Translations under genes and position numbers: made by a program
NCBI GenBank assembly: GCA_028095005.1
Contig: CM051459.1
Coordinates: 259,642,229-259,706,228 of the forward strand
Direction of reading: 5' to 3'
DNA length: 64,000 bases
Source: Rhynchospora pubera
Lineage: Eukaryota; Streptophyta; Magnoliopsida; Poales; Cyperaceae
In this document: one piece after another, positions 35,390-47,998 of the stretch
Layout: every line of letters starts with the position of its first letter
Position numbering within the stretch: position 1 is the first letter of the stretch
The notes under the pieces: generated by a model
The model's input: the letters and a program-made list of their open reading frames with translations, nothing else
What the model was told of the DNA's origin: nothing
Databases searched by the model: none

Positions 35390-38300
35390 CTCACCAAACC
35401 TAACACGACTGACGCACGGCTCTATATAATAAAACTATAGTTGATACATTTAACTGAACACTTTTAATTATTAAACTGAACATGTTTAATTATTAAACTG
35501 AACATTTGTAACAGACAGCAGCAATGGCGCAAATGATTTTTTTAGCGATGACACTTATCATTCCTCCTTATTATGTGTGAAATCATTTTTAGTTTTTCAT
35601 TATCGGACAAAATTAACATTAATAGTAGATTACAAAATTTTGTATTAATCATAAATTAAATTAAATCTGTTCATAGTTCAGATTTGTTGTTGTAATTTGA
35701 CCTTGCATTTGGCAAGTAAATAGATACAAATTCTTTACAGTATTGGTCTTCGATATTAGTAAAGTAGATATGAAGCAGTATTGGATAAAAAGTTTAAATG
35801 ACTCTTACCTATTATGTTAACAAGTAAAAAATGTTGCAAATTTAAAAACTTAGTACTATAACTTCAGTTCACCTATAGAAGTTTAAAAAAATTTACTACG
35901 TCTTGAAGTACGTTAAATTACTATAATATGCGATGCACAACATGTCTGAAAACAAAGCTTTTAAAAAACTCCATTTTTTCGTTTTATTGCCGTTTTATCT
36001 ATATTTTTGTTTACACCGCACAACCGTTTTATCCAATATTTCGCTATTTTATCGTAATTTTATCATCGATAAACTCTAAATCACCGCCCAACTGCTAAAC
36101 CGCACAAATCGCATTTTAAAACCTCGCTGAAAACACTTAGGCTTTGCTCCAGAACAAGGGAGCCAGGGCTAAGGAAAGATAAGGAAGTTGAAGGAAGTTG
36201 AAGGAAGTATATGAAATTGAAGATAACACATGGTTCCTTGCTCCATAATATAAAAAATATAGATAGAAGTTAATAGTAGTTACCTTCTATATAATACACA
36301 AATAGACAATATTACCCTTTTTATCAAATCATCCACATAAATGAGGCATAAATGAGCCAGGAAACTGTACCGTACCAGTACATGAACTGGTACAACGTTA
36401 CTTTCCATTACCGTACATGAACTGTAGCGACAAGAACATGAACTGTTTCATAATTTTGTTAGTAACTCTATAAGAGAGGGAGGAATCCAATTGTTTTTTT
36501 TTCGAGAAAGGCACCCAAAAAGCCAACACTAATGAAGGTTGGCCTAGGCTTGTTCTGATTAGCCAGAGTGGTCAGCCTGGCATTAATTCTTTTGTAGCCA
36601 AGCAAGAGAATTTTATTAGCCAAAAACCATAAACTATATCTAGCCAGAAAGGAATGCTTACAGGAATTTGTTCTAAGGGAGAAATCGGAAATCAGCTACG
36701 CTTCTTTCTTCTTTTTTTTTGGAGAACAAAGAGATTGTTCAGATATGGTCCCAAATGAGCTGCCTTTCTAAGATAAAGTGCAATTTCGGCGGGAATTCGC
36801 CAAAAATTAGGAGGGAACGCACAATTTTTATGGGACCCGTTGTCAAAGAAAGAAAGGTGTAAGGGCATCTTCGGTAGAAAATTCTAGGTTGCTGGTGCCT
36901 TCTCGTTACACCCCGATTTTGAGGGTAACGCGTATTTGCCCCAAACCCGCTTTTTGGAAACTTTGGTTTGCTTTCGTTTTCGTCGGTTCACCCAGCAACC
37001 TCTTCTGGAGCTGGGTACAGCCATTAGACTTCCTTCCCTTCTCTTCGATTCTCCCTTTCTGGAGCACAGCCTTAGAGGGCGATTCGCAACACCATAAGTT
37101 AGTGGAATTAGGGATTAAAATTAGTATTTTGGAAATAGTATTTGAAATGAAGTTAGTAAATATTAGTTTTAAGGTGAATACTAAATTCATTGACCTCAAA
37201 TTTGTTTAGCAATTTTAGGTTAATAAGTTAGATTATTAACCTAAAAATTAGACTAATTTTATTTATGCCAAACTGTCGCAATTGGAACTTGGTCCTCTCT
37301 GACTCAGACAAGTACACCAAAATTTTTGTTTAAGCCCTTTTAAATAAAAAGCACCAAGCTAAAGTTATGCAGCTTTATGTAAGTAATGTACCGTGATAAA
37401 GGGAACGGTTGGGCGTCCTATTTCTTTTTTCAGAATTATTCGAGCTGAAAATTTTTGCTACCGCGATCAGGCTTTAAACATTTTTTTTTAATAAGTTTCA
37501 TTCAATGTGGCCGTACAACATATAAATATTTTTAAATATTTTTCCTACGAAATCAATTTTAGTTTCTAAATTTTTATTTTATTATTTCGCTGTTGAATTA
37601 AGGAAAAAAATTTCATCCTCTAATTAATTATTTTCAGAGAAGTCAGATAACTAATTTATTATTTTATAAAAATTTAACGATTGATTCGGTGAAAGTACAA
37701 AATTATGGGCCATCTTAGTGTTTTTATATAATTTCAGAGGCAAAAAGATTTTTTCTCCAAAATTTTGTAATTAATTTATTTCAACTGAAAGCTTACAGCA
37801 AATCGGTTTTTTCCTAAAAGCATTTAAAAATAAAAATGAATATTTCCTCTTAATTGGGTCGTATGGTTTAAAGGCTGATTTTTCCAGCCCAACATTGCAT
37901 AATAATTTCTAATGAATAAAACCCACTGAAATTGAACCATTCTGCTCATCAGTCATCAGTGGGCACTGGCAACTAAATAGTACGTAGTTTTCCTCAAACA
38001 AGGGAAAAAAATAAAATAAAAACGAACAAACACAAAAGAAGAGAAAAATGATGATGTTATGCCCGCGTGGCTGATTGGCGTTGGTCATAGGCACTCTAAG
38101 AAATTCTTAATTACCATAGCCATTTATGTAGCGTATATCTAGGAACTAAAAAAAATCTACGTAGTGCGATCCACACTGAAATACTGTCCATCCAAAGAGG
38201 AGCTCGATCTGACACATCTATCGGCGTCTTGTTAGTTGTTACTCCAAACGTCTTTGTGAACTTCCGTGCTGCTAGAATCTTTAATTAAGCATAGGTGTTT

Positions 38301-38637
38301 CGTTGTTTTATCTAGAAAAAGGGTGTTATTTGTTTTACTAATTGAATTATTTTATTGCAAAAAGAACGGATGTGATAATCCGAGATGATCACTCTTCTGG
38401 TACATATCTCGCACGCCGCACGCGTATATATTTGTGTTAAGATATTTATTTAACGCTATTTATTTAAGTGTATGCTTATTCAATCTGCAGTTGAACACCT
38501 CTTTTAATTTGTTTCAGCTTAATACAATTTTTAACTGACCGATCATTATTTGAACCTCTAAAATGCACTCGTTTGAACCGAAACATACACTCATTTTAAC
38601 TAAAAGTAACATTCCTCCTAACTGAAATATAACTTGA
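35390..38637. other. Long gene-free region with decayed repeats
   Basis: At 35455-35510 a ~25-bp unit (ttaattattaaactgaaca) occurs about two and a half times in tandem. At 36889-37209 overlapping frames of 106 (+) and 97 (-) residues lie in a G+C-richer patch, but neither shows a known domain. From 37076 to 37280 the ends (gattcgcaacaccataa and, inverted, attgcgacagtttggcataa) may be a decayed MITE. Nothing else is recognised. Confidence 0.4.
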
Positions 38638-38865
38638 TGTGTTTGGATGCAACGGAATAAGTCCGAAATATGGAATAGGAATAAGGAATTTTAGTTTGCG
38701 TACTTATCCTTATTCCTTATTTTTATACCATGGTTTTGTTAGTATAGGAATAAGGGCCCTTATTCCTTATTCTTGTGTTGTTTGGGTTGCACAAGAATAA
38801 AAATAAGCACGCAAACCGAAATTTCTTATTTCTATTCCCTATTCCCTACCCATCCAAACACACCC
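38638..38865. mobile_element. Diverged F1-related MITE
   Basis: The left end tgtgtttggatgc and right end catccaaacacaccc are inverse, and both arms contain ttccttattc-type words in inverse orientation. The flanking tga (38635-38637 and 38866-38868) may be a 3-bp duplication. Confidence 0.65.
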
Positions 38866-38960
38866 TGAATATTTTAGTTTTAAAAACCTACTGGATACTT
38901 GAGACAAATTCAACATAAATGGAACTTCAACTATATAGCACACTGAACTACTAACTTTAA

Positions 38961-39099
38961 GGCTCCGTTTGGATAGGTGTGGGAAGAAGGGAAGAAGTAT
39001 TGAAAAGTGTGTAACTTTGTGAAGAGTTTGGATTGTTTATAATTTTTTTTCTTTTTCTTTCTTCTTCTTCTTCTTTCTTCCAACAATCCAAACACACCC
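38961..39099 (+). mobile_element. F1 MITE copy (GGCTCCGTTTGGAT)
   Basis: A 139-bp element with ends ggctccgtttggatag and atccaaacacaccc, and taa duplicated at 38958-38960 and 39100-39102. It has gaagaag/cttcttc arms and the core gtgtgtaactttgtgaag. Confidence 0.85.
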
Positions 39100-39102
39100 T
39101 AA

Positions 39103-39816
39103 GGGAGAGGGAGGGGGCAGGGAGAGAAGAACTAAAGAGATGGCATATATCAGAGGAAATATATCTAGTTTTAAGTTTCTAAGAGGTTAAATATGAAAAA
39201 ACTTTTGAGATCTTTATTACGGACAAGAAAATATAATAATATTAAATAAAATTAATTTTTTTATAAGAAATTAAATAAAATTTAATTAAAAATTTTTTTA
39301 AAAAAATTCCCCAATTAACAAATGGGACAGGTCCGTCTGACGGCCTAAAAGAGGTAACGATTAATTGAGACTCATTTTCCCAGAAATAATCATCATTATC
39401 CCACGCCATTGGCCGGGAATTGTGATGCAAATGCCCCCACGGAGTAATTGCAACCACCACAAGACAAAACCCCTTACGCTTTCCAACCTTAATTGCTTTG
39501 ACTAGTCTAAATTTAATTACTTTAAACTTCAATATCTGTTGCTAATCAATGCTCCTTATTCAGTCCATCCACGAATGAGTCAAGTCGTAACGCAGAAAGC
39601 GACCATGTAATAATCTTCTTGTCTATTGTTGCCTCCTTTCGGAAAGCGCCTCTGCTTGTGTTTTTTTCTTTAAAAAATTTTAACCCTTACTCATGTCCTT
39701 GTTAACAAATCATGGGAACCTTGTGAGTTGTGATGCAAAACAAGCAAGTCGTTTTAGCAACTTCATGTAAGCATTTAGTATCGATGGACAATAATGTGCG
39801 TTGTACATTTTTCTAT
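39103..39816. other. Gene-free spacer between two F1 MITEs
   Basis: No gene is seen; small frames lack gene-like features. Confidence 0.4.
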
Positions 39817-39955
39817 GGCTCCGTTTGGATAGGTGTGGGAAGAAGAAGGAAGAAGTATTGGAAAGTGTGTAACTTTGTGAAGAGTTTGGATAATTTATAA
39901 TTTTTTTCTTCCTTCTTCCTTCTTCTTTTCTTTCTTCCTATATCCAAACGCACCC
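39817..39955 (+). mobile_element. F1 MITE copy
   Basis: Also 139 bp, with tat duplicated at 39814-39816 and 39956-39958. It is nearly identical to the copy at 38961 in its core, only about 0.7 kb away and in the same orientation. Confidence 0.85.
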
Positions 39956-39958
39956 TAT

Positions 39959-40635
39959 AAGAAAAAAAAAATGTAAAGTCGCAAAGTTTATACATTATTT
40001 TTTTAAAGCCAAATTTAATGCAACGCAATGGTGTTTCACATTTGATATTCTTCCTCTCTCCGTTCGTTTCATTTTTTTTAAGATATATATATCCGTAGAA
40101 ACCCATTAATAGATCGAGATAGTTTTTATCAGAAAAAACTTGGTAGTAGGCAAGTAGCTACCAAGGAAGATTAATTAAGATAGTTGCGTTTGAGAAGAAA
40201 AGAAACATACGTAACTCGCACACGCTTTAGGCATTTACTCAAATTGTGCAGTGGAAAATGCTGATTTTTCTTTCTCCATTTCGGTTTTTGGGGATTTCCG
40301 AGTAGTATTTCTCTTTTACACGTTACTAAAACCGTAGCATTTGAGATGATATTTTTAAATAGCAATTTTTGATCTGTTGCTGACAAGTTCTAAAGAATTT
40401 TACTGAAGATACTGAATCTTACATAATGCTTTCTATTTAAATATATATATTATTTAATATGGCTCAAAGGTATATAAAGTATAATATATAGCTTGAAAAG
40501 AAAAATCGCGACTGAATGGAATGTGGTTTAATTTAGTTCGTTTCAATTATTAACGTTAATACGCAAAATGATAAATAAACAAATAGTTGTCTTTTGCGTG
40601 TAAAATTTGTTCATATTTGTTACTGAATATTAAAT
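39959..40635. other. Gene-free A+T-rich spacer
   Basis: Nothing recognisable. Confidence 0.4.
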
Positions 40636-43600
40636 GAGAAAGTTTATTATGCACTGTAGTGTATTGGTTAATCTGTGCACTGCAATTTAAGTCATTGGAT
40701 CTGCTTTAAGATTCGAGCTGTAGATGTCGCTGGATCTGAAAAATCAAGTTGCTCCGCGGCTCTTATCGTTCCCTTATTCTACTCCCATCTCTCTCGATTC
40801 AGTCTCTTACAAACCATTCTCTTCTCTCTCTCTCTTATCTGCGCCGAGCTCCTAGCCTCCTATCCCCTCAACTCACAACCGAAACCCTAAAATCGCTGAA
40901 CCCTTTCCTCTCGATCGCACTCACTGACCTTTTCCTCTCAATGTCACTCATCCTCTCTACTAAGATGCGACCTAACTCGCCTTCTCTCTCATTACTCTCT
41001 GCGACCTAGAGGTTCGGCTAACGATGGAGGAGCCAAGGTAAACTGATCCCTGATCCCTGATCCCCTCTCTCTCTCTCTCGATTTGTGCTGAAACCTAATT
41101 TTATTTTAGGAGATTTATTCAAAATCCAAAATCCAACAATCCAGCAATTTTGATCTTTTAATTTCCTTGCTTTGTCAACACTGCACAATTAACATTCAAA
41201 TCATTGTTATGTTTAAACCTATTGGATCAGTTATATTGACAACAAACTTGATTGACAGTAGGTTAGATAGATTTGTGCAAAATTTAATACAATTTCAAAA
41301 TCGATTTGTAATTTATCAGGTGGTTTGTTGCTTGGTCAGTGGCCAAACAATTCCCATAATGTATGCAATTTATCCGACCTAATGATTTCACTATGGTTTC
41401 TTACTTCTTTTTTTTTAATAGAAAAGCTTATGGGTGAACTGTAATTTTTTATTTTGTTTTGTGTATATCAGTTTTGGATATTGTGGACTTGTAGCCAAAT
41501 ATAATAGTAGAACATGCCAAAGGTATTGTGCACATTTTAAAATTTTTAGCAAACTTGAAAGATATCATGCCTCAAATTTTCATGTGACACAAGAACCATC
41601 GTCAACATTCTCAATACTCTTGTATGGTAGCATTCTAAGTCAGTTCCTAACAAAAATATAAAGTATTATTTAAAACTTTCAAAAGCATACTCAAAACCAA
41701 GAGATTATTCAGTTAAATATCGTTAGTTAATTTATTATGTTCAGTTAATAAGCTCATTAAGCTTATTTATTTCAATTTGATTTAGATACTCAGTTTCTAT
41801 TGTTTCCCTTGCATTAGAAATTAGAAGAACCAAGGAAATTGATGTGATGGAGGAAGATGAAGAAGAATTGGAGGGAGAAAATCAGTTTCTTAGGAAAGGC
41901 ATGTGTAATATGCTATTAAAAGGGACTAATTTTGTATAGAAAGTGATATTTAATGAATTATGGAGTAGGCTCGGAAAGTGGAGATATTATGTTGTGGTTT
42001 TGGATAGTTTCAGAAAGTGGAGTATGAAAATGACATTTGGATATCACATTTTACAATGAATTAACATGGCACTGATTGTAAACGGGTTCAAGTAATTTGT
42101 TCCCCTTTTTGTGTAATTTTGTAAATTTTTGTATATATGGCAGGGGATTGTTTTGGTTATTTTCATGAACTATAGTTTGTATTGTTGTTGATGTTATGCT
42201 GCTTTAAATTCTTTCATGTTCCAGGTTATTTTCAACTTAGTAATTTAAAAAATAACAAAACATTGTGAGTCATTTTCCTGGGATATTATACTTCACAAGT
42301 GTCATGTTTAGGTTTTACACACCATGAAGAAAGAAACTTGATATATGGAATGCACATGTTTTAATTGATATATATATAGTCAATCCGTACCAGAAACTGG
42401 TACGCTGATAAAAATAAAATAAACAATTCCTATTTGAATTTCTTGTATACAATCATGACCCATATGAGTTGAGACAAATTAAATAAATCTCCAAACGAGT
42501 ATCACACATGCACTACTTGTCAAAACTAAGAACATAAAGCATGCAATGAAGTCAAATTAAATAAATCTCCAAACAAGCTGATACAATTGGAATTTAAAAC
42601 TAAAAACTACAAAATCTAACCCAATCCTATCTTCTTCATTTTCAAATTTAAAAAAAAGGTACAATAATAAATACAAGCATTGAAAACATAAAATTAACAC
42701 CATTAGTATCCTCTTCCAATAAAATCATTTCTTAAGCAATAATGAGCTGCTCCACCTTTATTCGATCCATTGTGATGGCTACTTTGAGTGCTCACTTGAT
42801 ATCTTAAAAAGAGGGAAAAAAAATTTCCAAGCTTTAGTTATTCATGACAGAAATTTGAATTATTCATCACTAGAAACAATTATAGTCCTAAATGGCTGAA
42901 CCACATCACAAATAAGTACATAGTTTTCAAACCACATCAAAATTTCCTATTCTTCTTTAGTTTAAAATTACAAAAATCAAAGAAAAATAATAAATAAAGC
43001 TATTGAATCATGTGCCTCCTATTTTTTCATTCCATACTTTTTTTCGCTCTATCATTTTCTATTGAGAAAAGCATGAGAAATTCACAACATACAAAATAAA
43101 TGTCGTAGCCTAAAATTGGAGCTATCAAGCCTCTTATTCTAAGACAAAACCACTGGCTCAAAAGCCTACCAAACCAGCATCTATTTTGCAGCCAAGATAT
43201 TAGTGTAAAAACATCAGCTAAACTTTTTAATCTCTCTCTAAAAAGCTACCGCTTACCAGTATATCATGATACTCCTCCCCTTGTATTACTAGACAATTCA
43301 ATCATATTCACATAACCCAAAGGTACTAATTTACAGGTACTAACCTCTTATTATGAATAAGATCTTCATACTTTAGGATGCCATATAGTATTTAGAAAAT
43401 TTCTTATCAGACCCAAATTGACCAGTAAAATTTATCAAAAAAATTTATCACTATTTCTAACCATTGCTAGTACTGAGAAAAATCAAGAGAGAAAGGGATA
43501 TTTGCAATTTTTGCTTCAGTCCATCGGAGGGGGAAAAAAGGAGGTCAATGTCTAGGTTTTAGGTTCAATCAACGAAAACTTGAAAGAGAGATAGGCAGAG

Positions 43601-44025
43601 AAGGAAGAGGTACCATCGCTAGTAGTTTAGTCAACACTATAGTTAGGGGAGGAAGAGGCTTGCATCGCTCGAGACTTTCGTCTAGGGTTTCATCGAAAGA
43701 GTGCCTCTCGTCTAGGGTTTCGAGGCTCCAACGAGAGAAAGAGTTTCTCTCTCGCTCGTTTTGCGAAGATCGGCGTTAGAGAGGAAAGAGGAGACAGCGA
43801 GAGAGACGGTGCGAGAAAGCGAGAGGAAACGGTGAGAACGAGAGCGAGAGAGACGGCAGCTTTAGTCCATAACGAAGGCGGAGCAGATTAAGCGCAAGCG
43901 CTGAGGAACAACTCAATTTTTTTCAATCCAGCGACATCCACAGTTCGAATCTTAAAGCAGATCCAACGACTTAAATTGCAGTGCATAGATTTGCCAATAC
44001 ACTACGGTGCATAATAAACTTTCTC
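40636..44025. mobile_element. 3.39-kb non-autonomous Mutator-like element
   Basis: A perfect 9-bp duplication atattaaat (40627-40635 and 44026-44034) brackets inverse ends starting gagaaagtttattatgcac. The TIRs pair for about 110 bp (gtagtgtattgg, gtgcactgcaatttaagtc, ttggatctgctttaagattcga). The termini match the 421-bp palindrome at 9329-9749. Inside each end is a UTR-like block: CT-rich at 40760-41080 with aaaccctaa, and GA-rich at 43540-43880 with tagggtttc, i.e. CT-rich on the other strand. No transposase frame is seen. It could be a Pack-MULE-like element with captured host sequence, or a deletion derivative. Confidence 0.85.
41024..41939 (+). other. Possible two-exon mini-gene inside the 3.39-kb element
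   Basis: A 14-base exon (41024-41037, MEEPR) ends at ag|gtaaac. An acceptor ttag at 41824 would join it in frame to 41825-41939, which ends at TAG. The product would be 42 residues, acidic (VMEEDEEELEGENQF) and unlike any protein I know. Splice sites are reasonable but the coding evidence is thin; chance cannot be excluded. Confidence 0.22.
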
Positions 44026-44135
44026 ATATTAAATTATACCGTAACTATTATTTATACTGGTCCGTATTTGGAGTGGTTGGTGACCAATAGAAAGCAAATG
44101 TGGAAAAATATATAACCTGAAAAAGGTCTACTATA

Positions 44136-44206
44136 GGCTCCATTTGGATAAGGTGTGGGAAGAAGAAAAGACGGGAAGAAGTAGGAAGAAGTATTGGGAA
44201 GTGTAG
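44136..44206 (+). mobile_element. Truncated F1 MITE copy
   Basis: It begins ggctccatttggataagg and keeps the gaagaag arm up to gggaagtgtag, where similarity stops. The right half is missing. Confidence 0.7.
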
Positions 44207-44937
44207 TTGATGAAAATGATCCATATCAGGAGCAAATTTTCAAATATAATATTTGTTCAATACTTTAAAAGTTAGTTTTATAAGTCTATCAATTAGATCG
44301 GCAACATAAAGCAACCGCCGCAGGAGGTACGAAGAAAACCACTAAATTTGAACATTGTCCTTGTTGATGTGCTAGCACGTATTAACCATATTAACTAGAA
44401 ACCTAATAAAAAGAATAAACATTTCCTCACTCAAATTGTTATTCGATATTAAAGATCAGGAGTTGATGGTATTAAAATTTCAAATTGAGGAATGTTGGAA
44501 TTAGTGAAATCATTGTACTAAGCGGACCGCTCAAAGGTCCAGTGGACCACTTGAGTTTGCTTCCTCTAGTCGCATCAAGTGATTATTAGTAGTCTTTTCT
44601 CTCTTTGTATAAACCATCTGAACATAAGTAATTAGTAGAGATCAGTGTGATTCTCATAGAGGAAGAGTGAAAACTCTTGGGAGAGTTTTAGATGAGTGGA
44701 AGAACTTTATTGCTTCAATTGAAAGTGAAACACTACTAAATTTTTGCGGAAATTTAGCGGCAGACAGTTTGGCACTTGCACTGTGAATAGTATGGGGAGC
44801 AGTTAGAATCAGATGTGCTCTCCACTAACACATGAAGACGGTAGTTCGAATCACTCAGTTCTGTGCGTGTCATATCGTGAAAGGAATCATAAGAAATCTT
44901 GAAAAAATCGATTTTTGCTGCTCTCGATTTTTTTATA
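44207..44937. other. Gene-free stretch
   Basis: No gene is seen. A B-box-like word gtagttcgaatcactc near 44850 might mark another tRNA-derived remnant; its limits are unclear. Confidence 0.35.
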
Positions 44938-45085
44938 GGCTCCGTTTGGATGGTGTGGGAATAAAAAAAATAAGTAAAGAAGTATTGAGAAGTGTGTAAC
45001 TTTATGAAGAGTTTGGATTGTTTATAATAAATTTATTTTCTTATTTCCTTATTTTCTTATTTCCACGTCTCATTCAAACGGAACC
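44938..45085 (+). mobile_element. F1 MITE copy
   Basis: The ends ggctccgtttggatgg and cattcaaacggaacc are inverse, with ata at 44935-44937 and 45086-45088. It retains gtgtgtaactttatgaag. Confidence 0.8.
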
Positions 45086-45510
45086 ATAAAGAAGAAAAGA
45101 GGAGTTTGTGAAATTGTCGAGACAGTGGAGTAAGTTGGAGTATTAGTGCCATCACACGAGCGTCTGCACATGCACTGTTCAAGGTGCAAAAGACGAGTCA
45201 TACAGTAACATGGAATTAGGGATATATTTGGAGCAATATTGATCATCTAAGTTTTTGAAAATTGAAGAAGAATGTGAAAATATAAGAGCATACTTATAAT
45301 CATGCGGACAAATTTATAATTAAAAAATTATTATTGTTATATTTTCTCAACTGATGACCAATAGGGAATGATAACGAAGTAAAAATTAAAATTAAAATAA
45401 TAAATTATATTCTTCAATAAAAAATCATATTAGTGTATTAATAAATATCTTTGTTTACTAGACTTGTCTTTTATCTCTCTTTGATATTGTTTCGCCTGCT
45501 ATCTATTTCT

Positions 45511-45667
45511 GGGTGCGTTTGGATAGGTGTGGGAAGAAGAGAAGAAGGGAAGAAGTGGGAAGAAGTATTGGGAAGTGTGTAACTTTGTGAAGAGTTTGAA
45601 TTGTTTATAATTTTTTTTCTTTTTCTTCCTTCTTCTTCTTCTTTCTTCCAACGATCCAAACACACCC
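45511..45667 (+). mobile_element. F1 MITE copy with tct duplication
   Basis: The ends gggtgcgtttggatagg and gatccaaacacaccc are inverse, with tct at 45508-45510 and 45668-45670. The 3-bp size agrees with the other copies, but the sequence departs from the usual T-A-A/T-T-A of PIF/Harbinger. Confidence 0.8.
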
Positions 45668-45670
45668 TCT

Positions 45671-46574
45671 AATAATTTATTATGATATGCATTCAAGCGA
45701 TAATTCATTTTCATTTAGATGATCGTGATTCATCTGTAGCCATTAATCAAATCATATTTAAATGATCGATGATTAAGAGTATGCATATAGTAAACTAATT
45801 GTTTACACCTTTGTATTGGTGAGTTTTATTAGTAGGATTAATTCTAAATAAATTAGCATAGTTGGTCCATATAGTATACAACGTCTAACTACAATGAATA
45901 GCGAATAACAATTTAAGGTAGTTGAGCTACAGTTCGTAACATTATTATTATAGTTTTCTTTGATTTTGCATTGTCATGTTTAATGTCTGAAAAACAATAA
46001 TGAAGTACTCGAGAAAACTAATGGTTAATTAAATTTTCATCCCATTTATAATTGTACGTCGGTTACTAGCTATCTATTATTATTATTATTATTTTTTTAG
46101 GAAAAGCAGCCTGAGGTGGGCTTCTACTATCTATTATCGTAAAACTTCTAAAACACCTTATTGTATTTTTTAATTGTCGAACTCAAGACAATAAGTATCA
46201 AGAAAGAAACATCAAAGAATAAGTATGAAGAAATTAGTGCACACATCAAGCTAATAGCGTCATTAATCCAAAAGCAAGAAATAACATAAAAAAAAACGTA
46301 TCAAATTTTATTATGTGTCAATTCGGAGCATGAAAGTTTCTAGACCTGTGTAATAGTTTTCTTTTCCACCGTTTTCAATGTTTCTTCCCATTTAGTTATC
46401 AGGGTTTTTTTTAATAATAATTAGCTATCAGGGTTAGTCAGAAGTAAAAATGAAATTGGACAGGAAGTGATCACTGATGAGAGAGGCTAACTGATAACGC
46501 AGACTAGATGAATACCTTTTTTTTCTTATATTCGTACGAATTGTATTGCATTTCAATATAATTACTTGAGAATA
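45671..46574. other. Gene-free A+T-rich stretch
   Basis: Only the micro-insertion at 46081-46126 is recognised here. Confidence 0.4.
46081..46126 (-). mobile_element. Micro-insertion with T-rich end and 11-bp TSD
   Basis: 46 bp between two copies of ctatctattat (46070-46080 and 46127-46137). Read on the minus strand it has agccca...ggctgc, a small stem, then ttttcct and a run of A. This fits an extremely 5'-truncated retroposed tail. Confidence 0.55.
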
Positions 46575-46962
46575 ACTACTGTACATTTTAAAGCACAGAT
46601 CAAATGGTGCTTTGGAATTGTTTTTCAAGATTCAAAATTCAAATGACCGATCAAAATCGTACAATATATTCTTCATATTGAACTATTCTTAGAAATAAAT
46701 TTATATATATATATTTATTTATTTACTATATTTTTTAGATTTTACAAAATTCTTAATCTAAAACATTATGGACCCTCCATTTACAATGATTTTGTAAAAT
46801 CTGAAATATATAGTAAAAAAATTCAAAAAGATGTAAAAATTTGTTTCTAAGGATATTTCAATATGAAAAATATTTGTACGGTTCTGATCGGCCATTTAAA
46901 TTTTGAATATTGAAAAACAACTCTAAAGCACCGCTTGATCCGTGGTACACTAGTGTACCGTA
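46575..46962. mobile_element. Palindromic Mutator-like MITE, related to 17431-17827
   Basis: The left end tactgtacattttaaagcac and the right end gtggtacactagtgtaccg pair in inverse, followed by gatcaaatggtgctttgga against its inverse. The arms keep pairing to the middle (accctccat). A partial second copy of the left arm follows at about 46966-47097 (ttcaaatggtcaatcc, atattcttcatatt). No clear target duplication is seen, and the exact ends are approximate. Confidence 0.65.
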
Positions 46963-47313
46963 ATCAAGATTCGAAATTCAAATGGTCAATCCAAACTGTA
47001 CAATATATTCTTCATATTATAATATCCTTAGAAACAAATTTTTAATCTAAAACATTCTGGACATAGCGATTTTGTAAAATCTGAAATACATAAAATTATA
47101 TGCGCTCTATCTTTATTCGTAACAACAGAGAATATGAGATAATTGATGATGTACACAATATGGCCTAAATATACTATAAATAAATTTACGTACTACTTTT
47201 ATTCACAGTATAAAGTAAAATTATAAATTTAAAACTACATATTTTTTGGTCTAAATATTTTAGGAAAAGCAAATAACTAATTTAACAAAACTGTTTCTTC
47301 GTCCTTATTATAA

Positions 47314-47350
47314 CTTTTTTTTTTTTTGGAATTGAAAGCTCGTAGGCACG
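47314..47350 (-). mobile_element. Micro-insertion with T-run and 11-bp TSD
   Basis: 37 bp between two copies of ccttattataa (47303-47313 and 47351-47361). On the minus strand it ends in ttcaattcc followed by a run of A. Same architecture as 46081-46126 and 60718-60757. Confidence 0.55.
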
Positions 47351-47998
47351 CCTTATTATAATTATCATTTAATTGTATAAATGAATACAAAGTTAGCGTA
47401 TACGAGTTTTTATTTATCAATTACTCTACAGGATAACATCTGCGAAATATCATGTCTCTGTATTTTAACTTGACAACTCAACGTATATTTTTTTAACCCT
47501 ACTTGATAAGCTAGCTAAAAAAAGAACAAAAATGTTCTATTCACATTTTCTAAAAATTTTTGTATGAAAAGAAGATACGCATTGAATAATCGAACATACA
47601 AATTTGTGGTTGAGAAAACATTAAACGCTCAAAGTAAATTCTTAGTCAAATTTAAATTCAGACTTTTCCAAAATAAACTTTTCGGCGTAGCAGTCAAATT
47701 GCGCGTGTTTGATCCAAGTCCAACAATGGTGCTCCAAACTAAAGACGTCTCAGAAAATTTCATCCCAAAAATCTAACTAACAATTTCTGGACCGGCCAGC
47801 TTCCCTCTCTCCGTAGTCCATACCATACCAGACCAGACCAGTCAATACTCCATTGCGACTACGACCAAGCTACGACCACACACGCATTGACACATATGAG
47901 ATATGAACCATACCCCACCACCCAGTCTCCCACGCCCAAACCCTGACCAGTCCAATACTCCAATCTCCTTCCCATCTCAAATAAAAAAACCCACTCCA
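47351..47998. other. Upstream region of the F-box gene
   Basis: The last ~200 bp become C-rich, with repeated word clusters (ccataccataccagacc, gactacgaccaagctacgac), probably promoter. The 70-residue frame at 47564 has no gene-like features. Confidence 0.45.

Noticed and set aside
36889..37209. 106-residue frame in a G+C-richer patch
   Set aside because: A 97-residue frame overlaps it on the other strand, no domain or splice context is seen, and the right part overlaps a possible decayed MITE.
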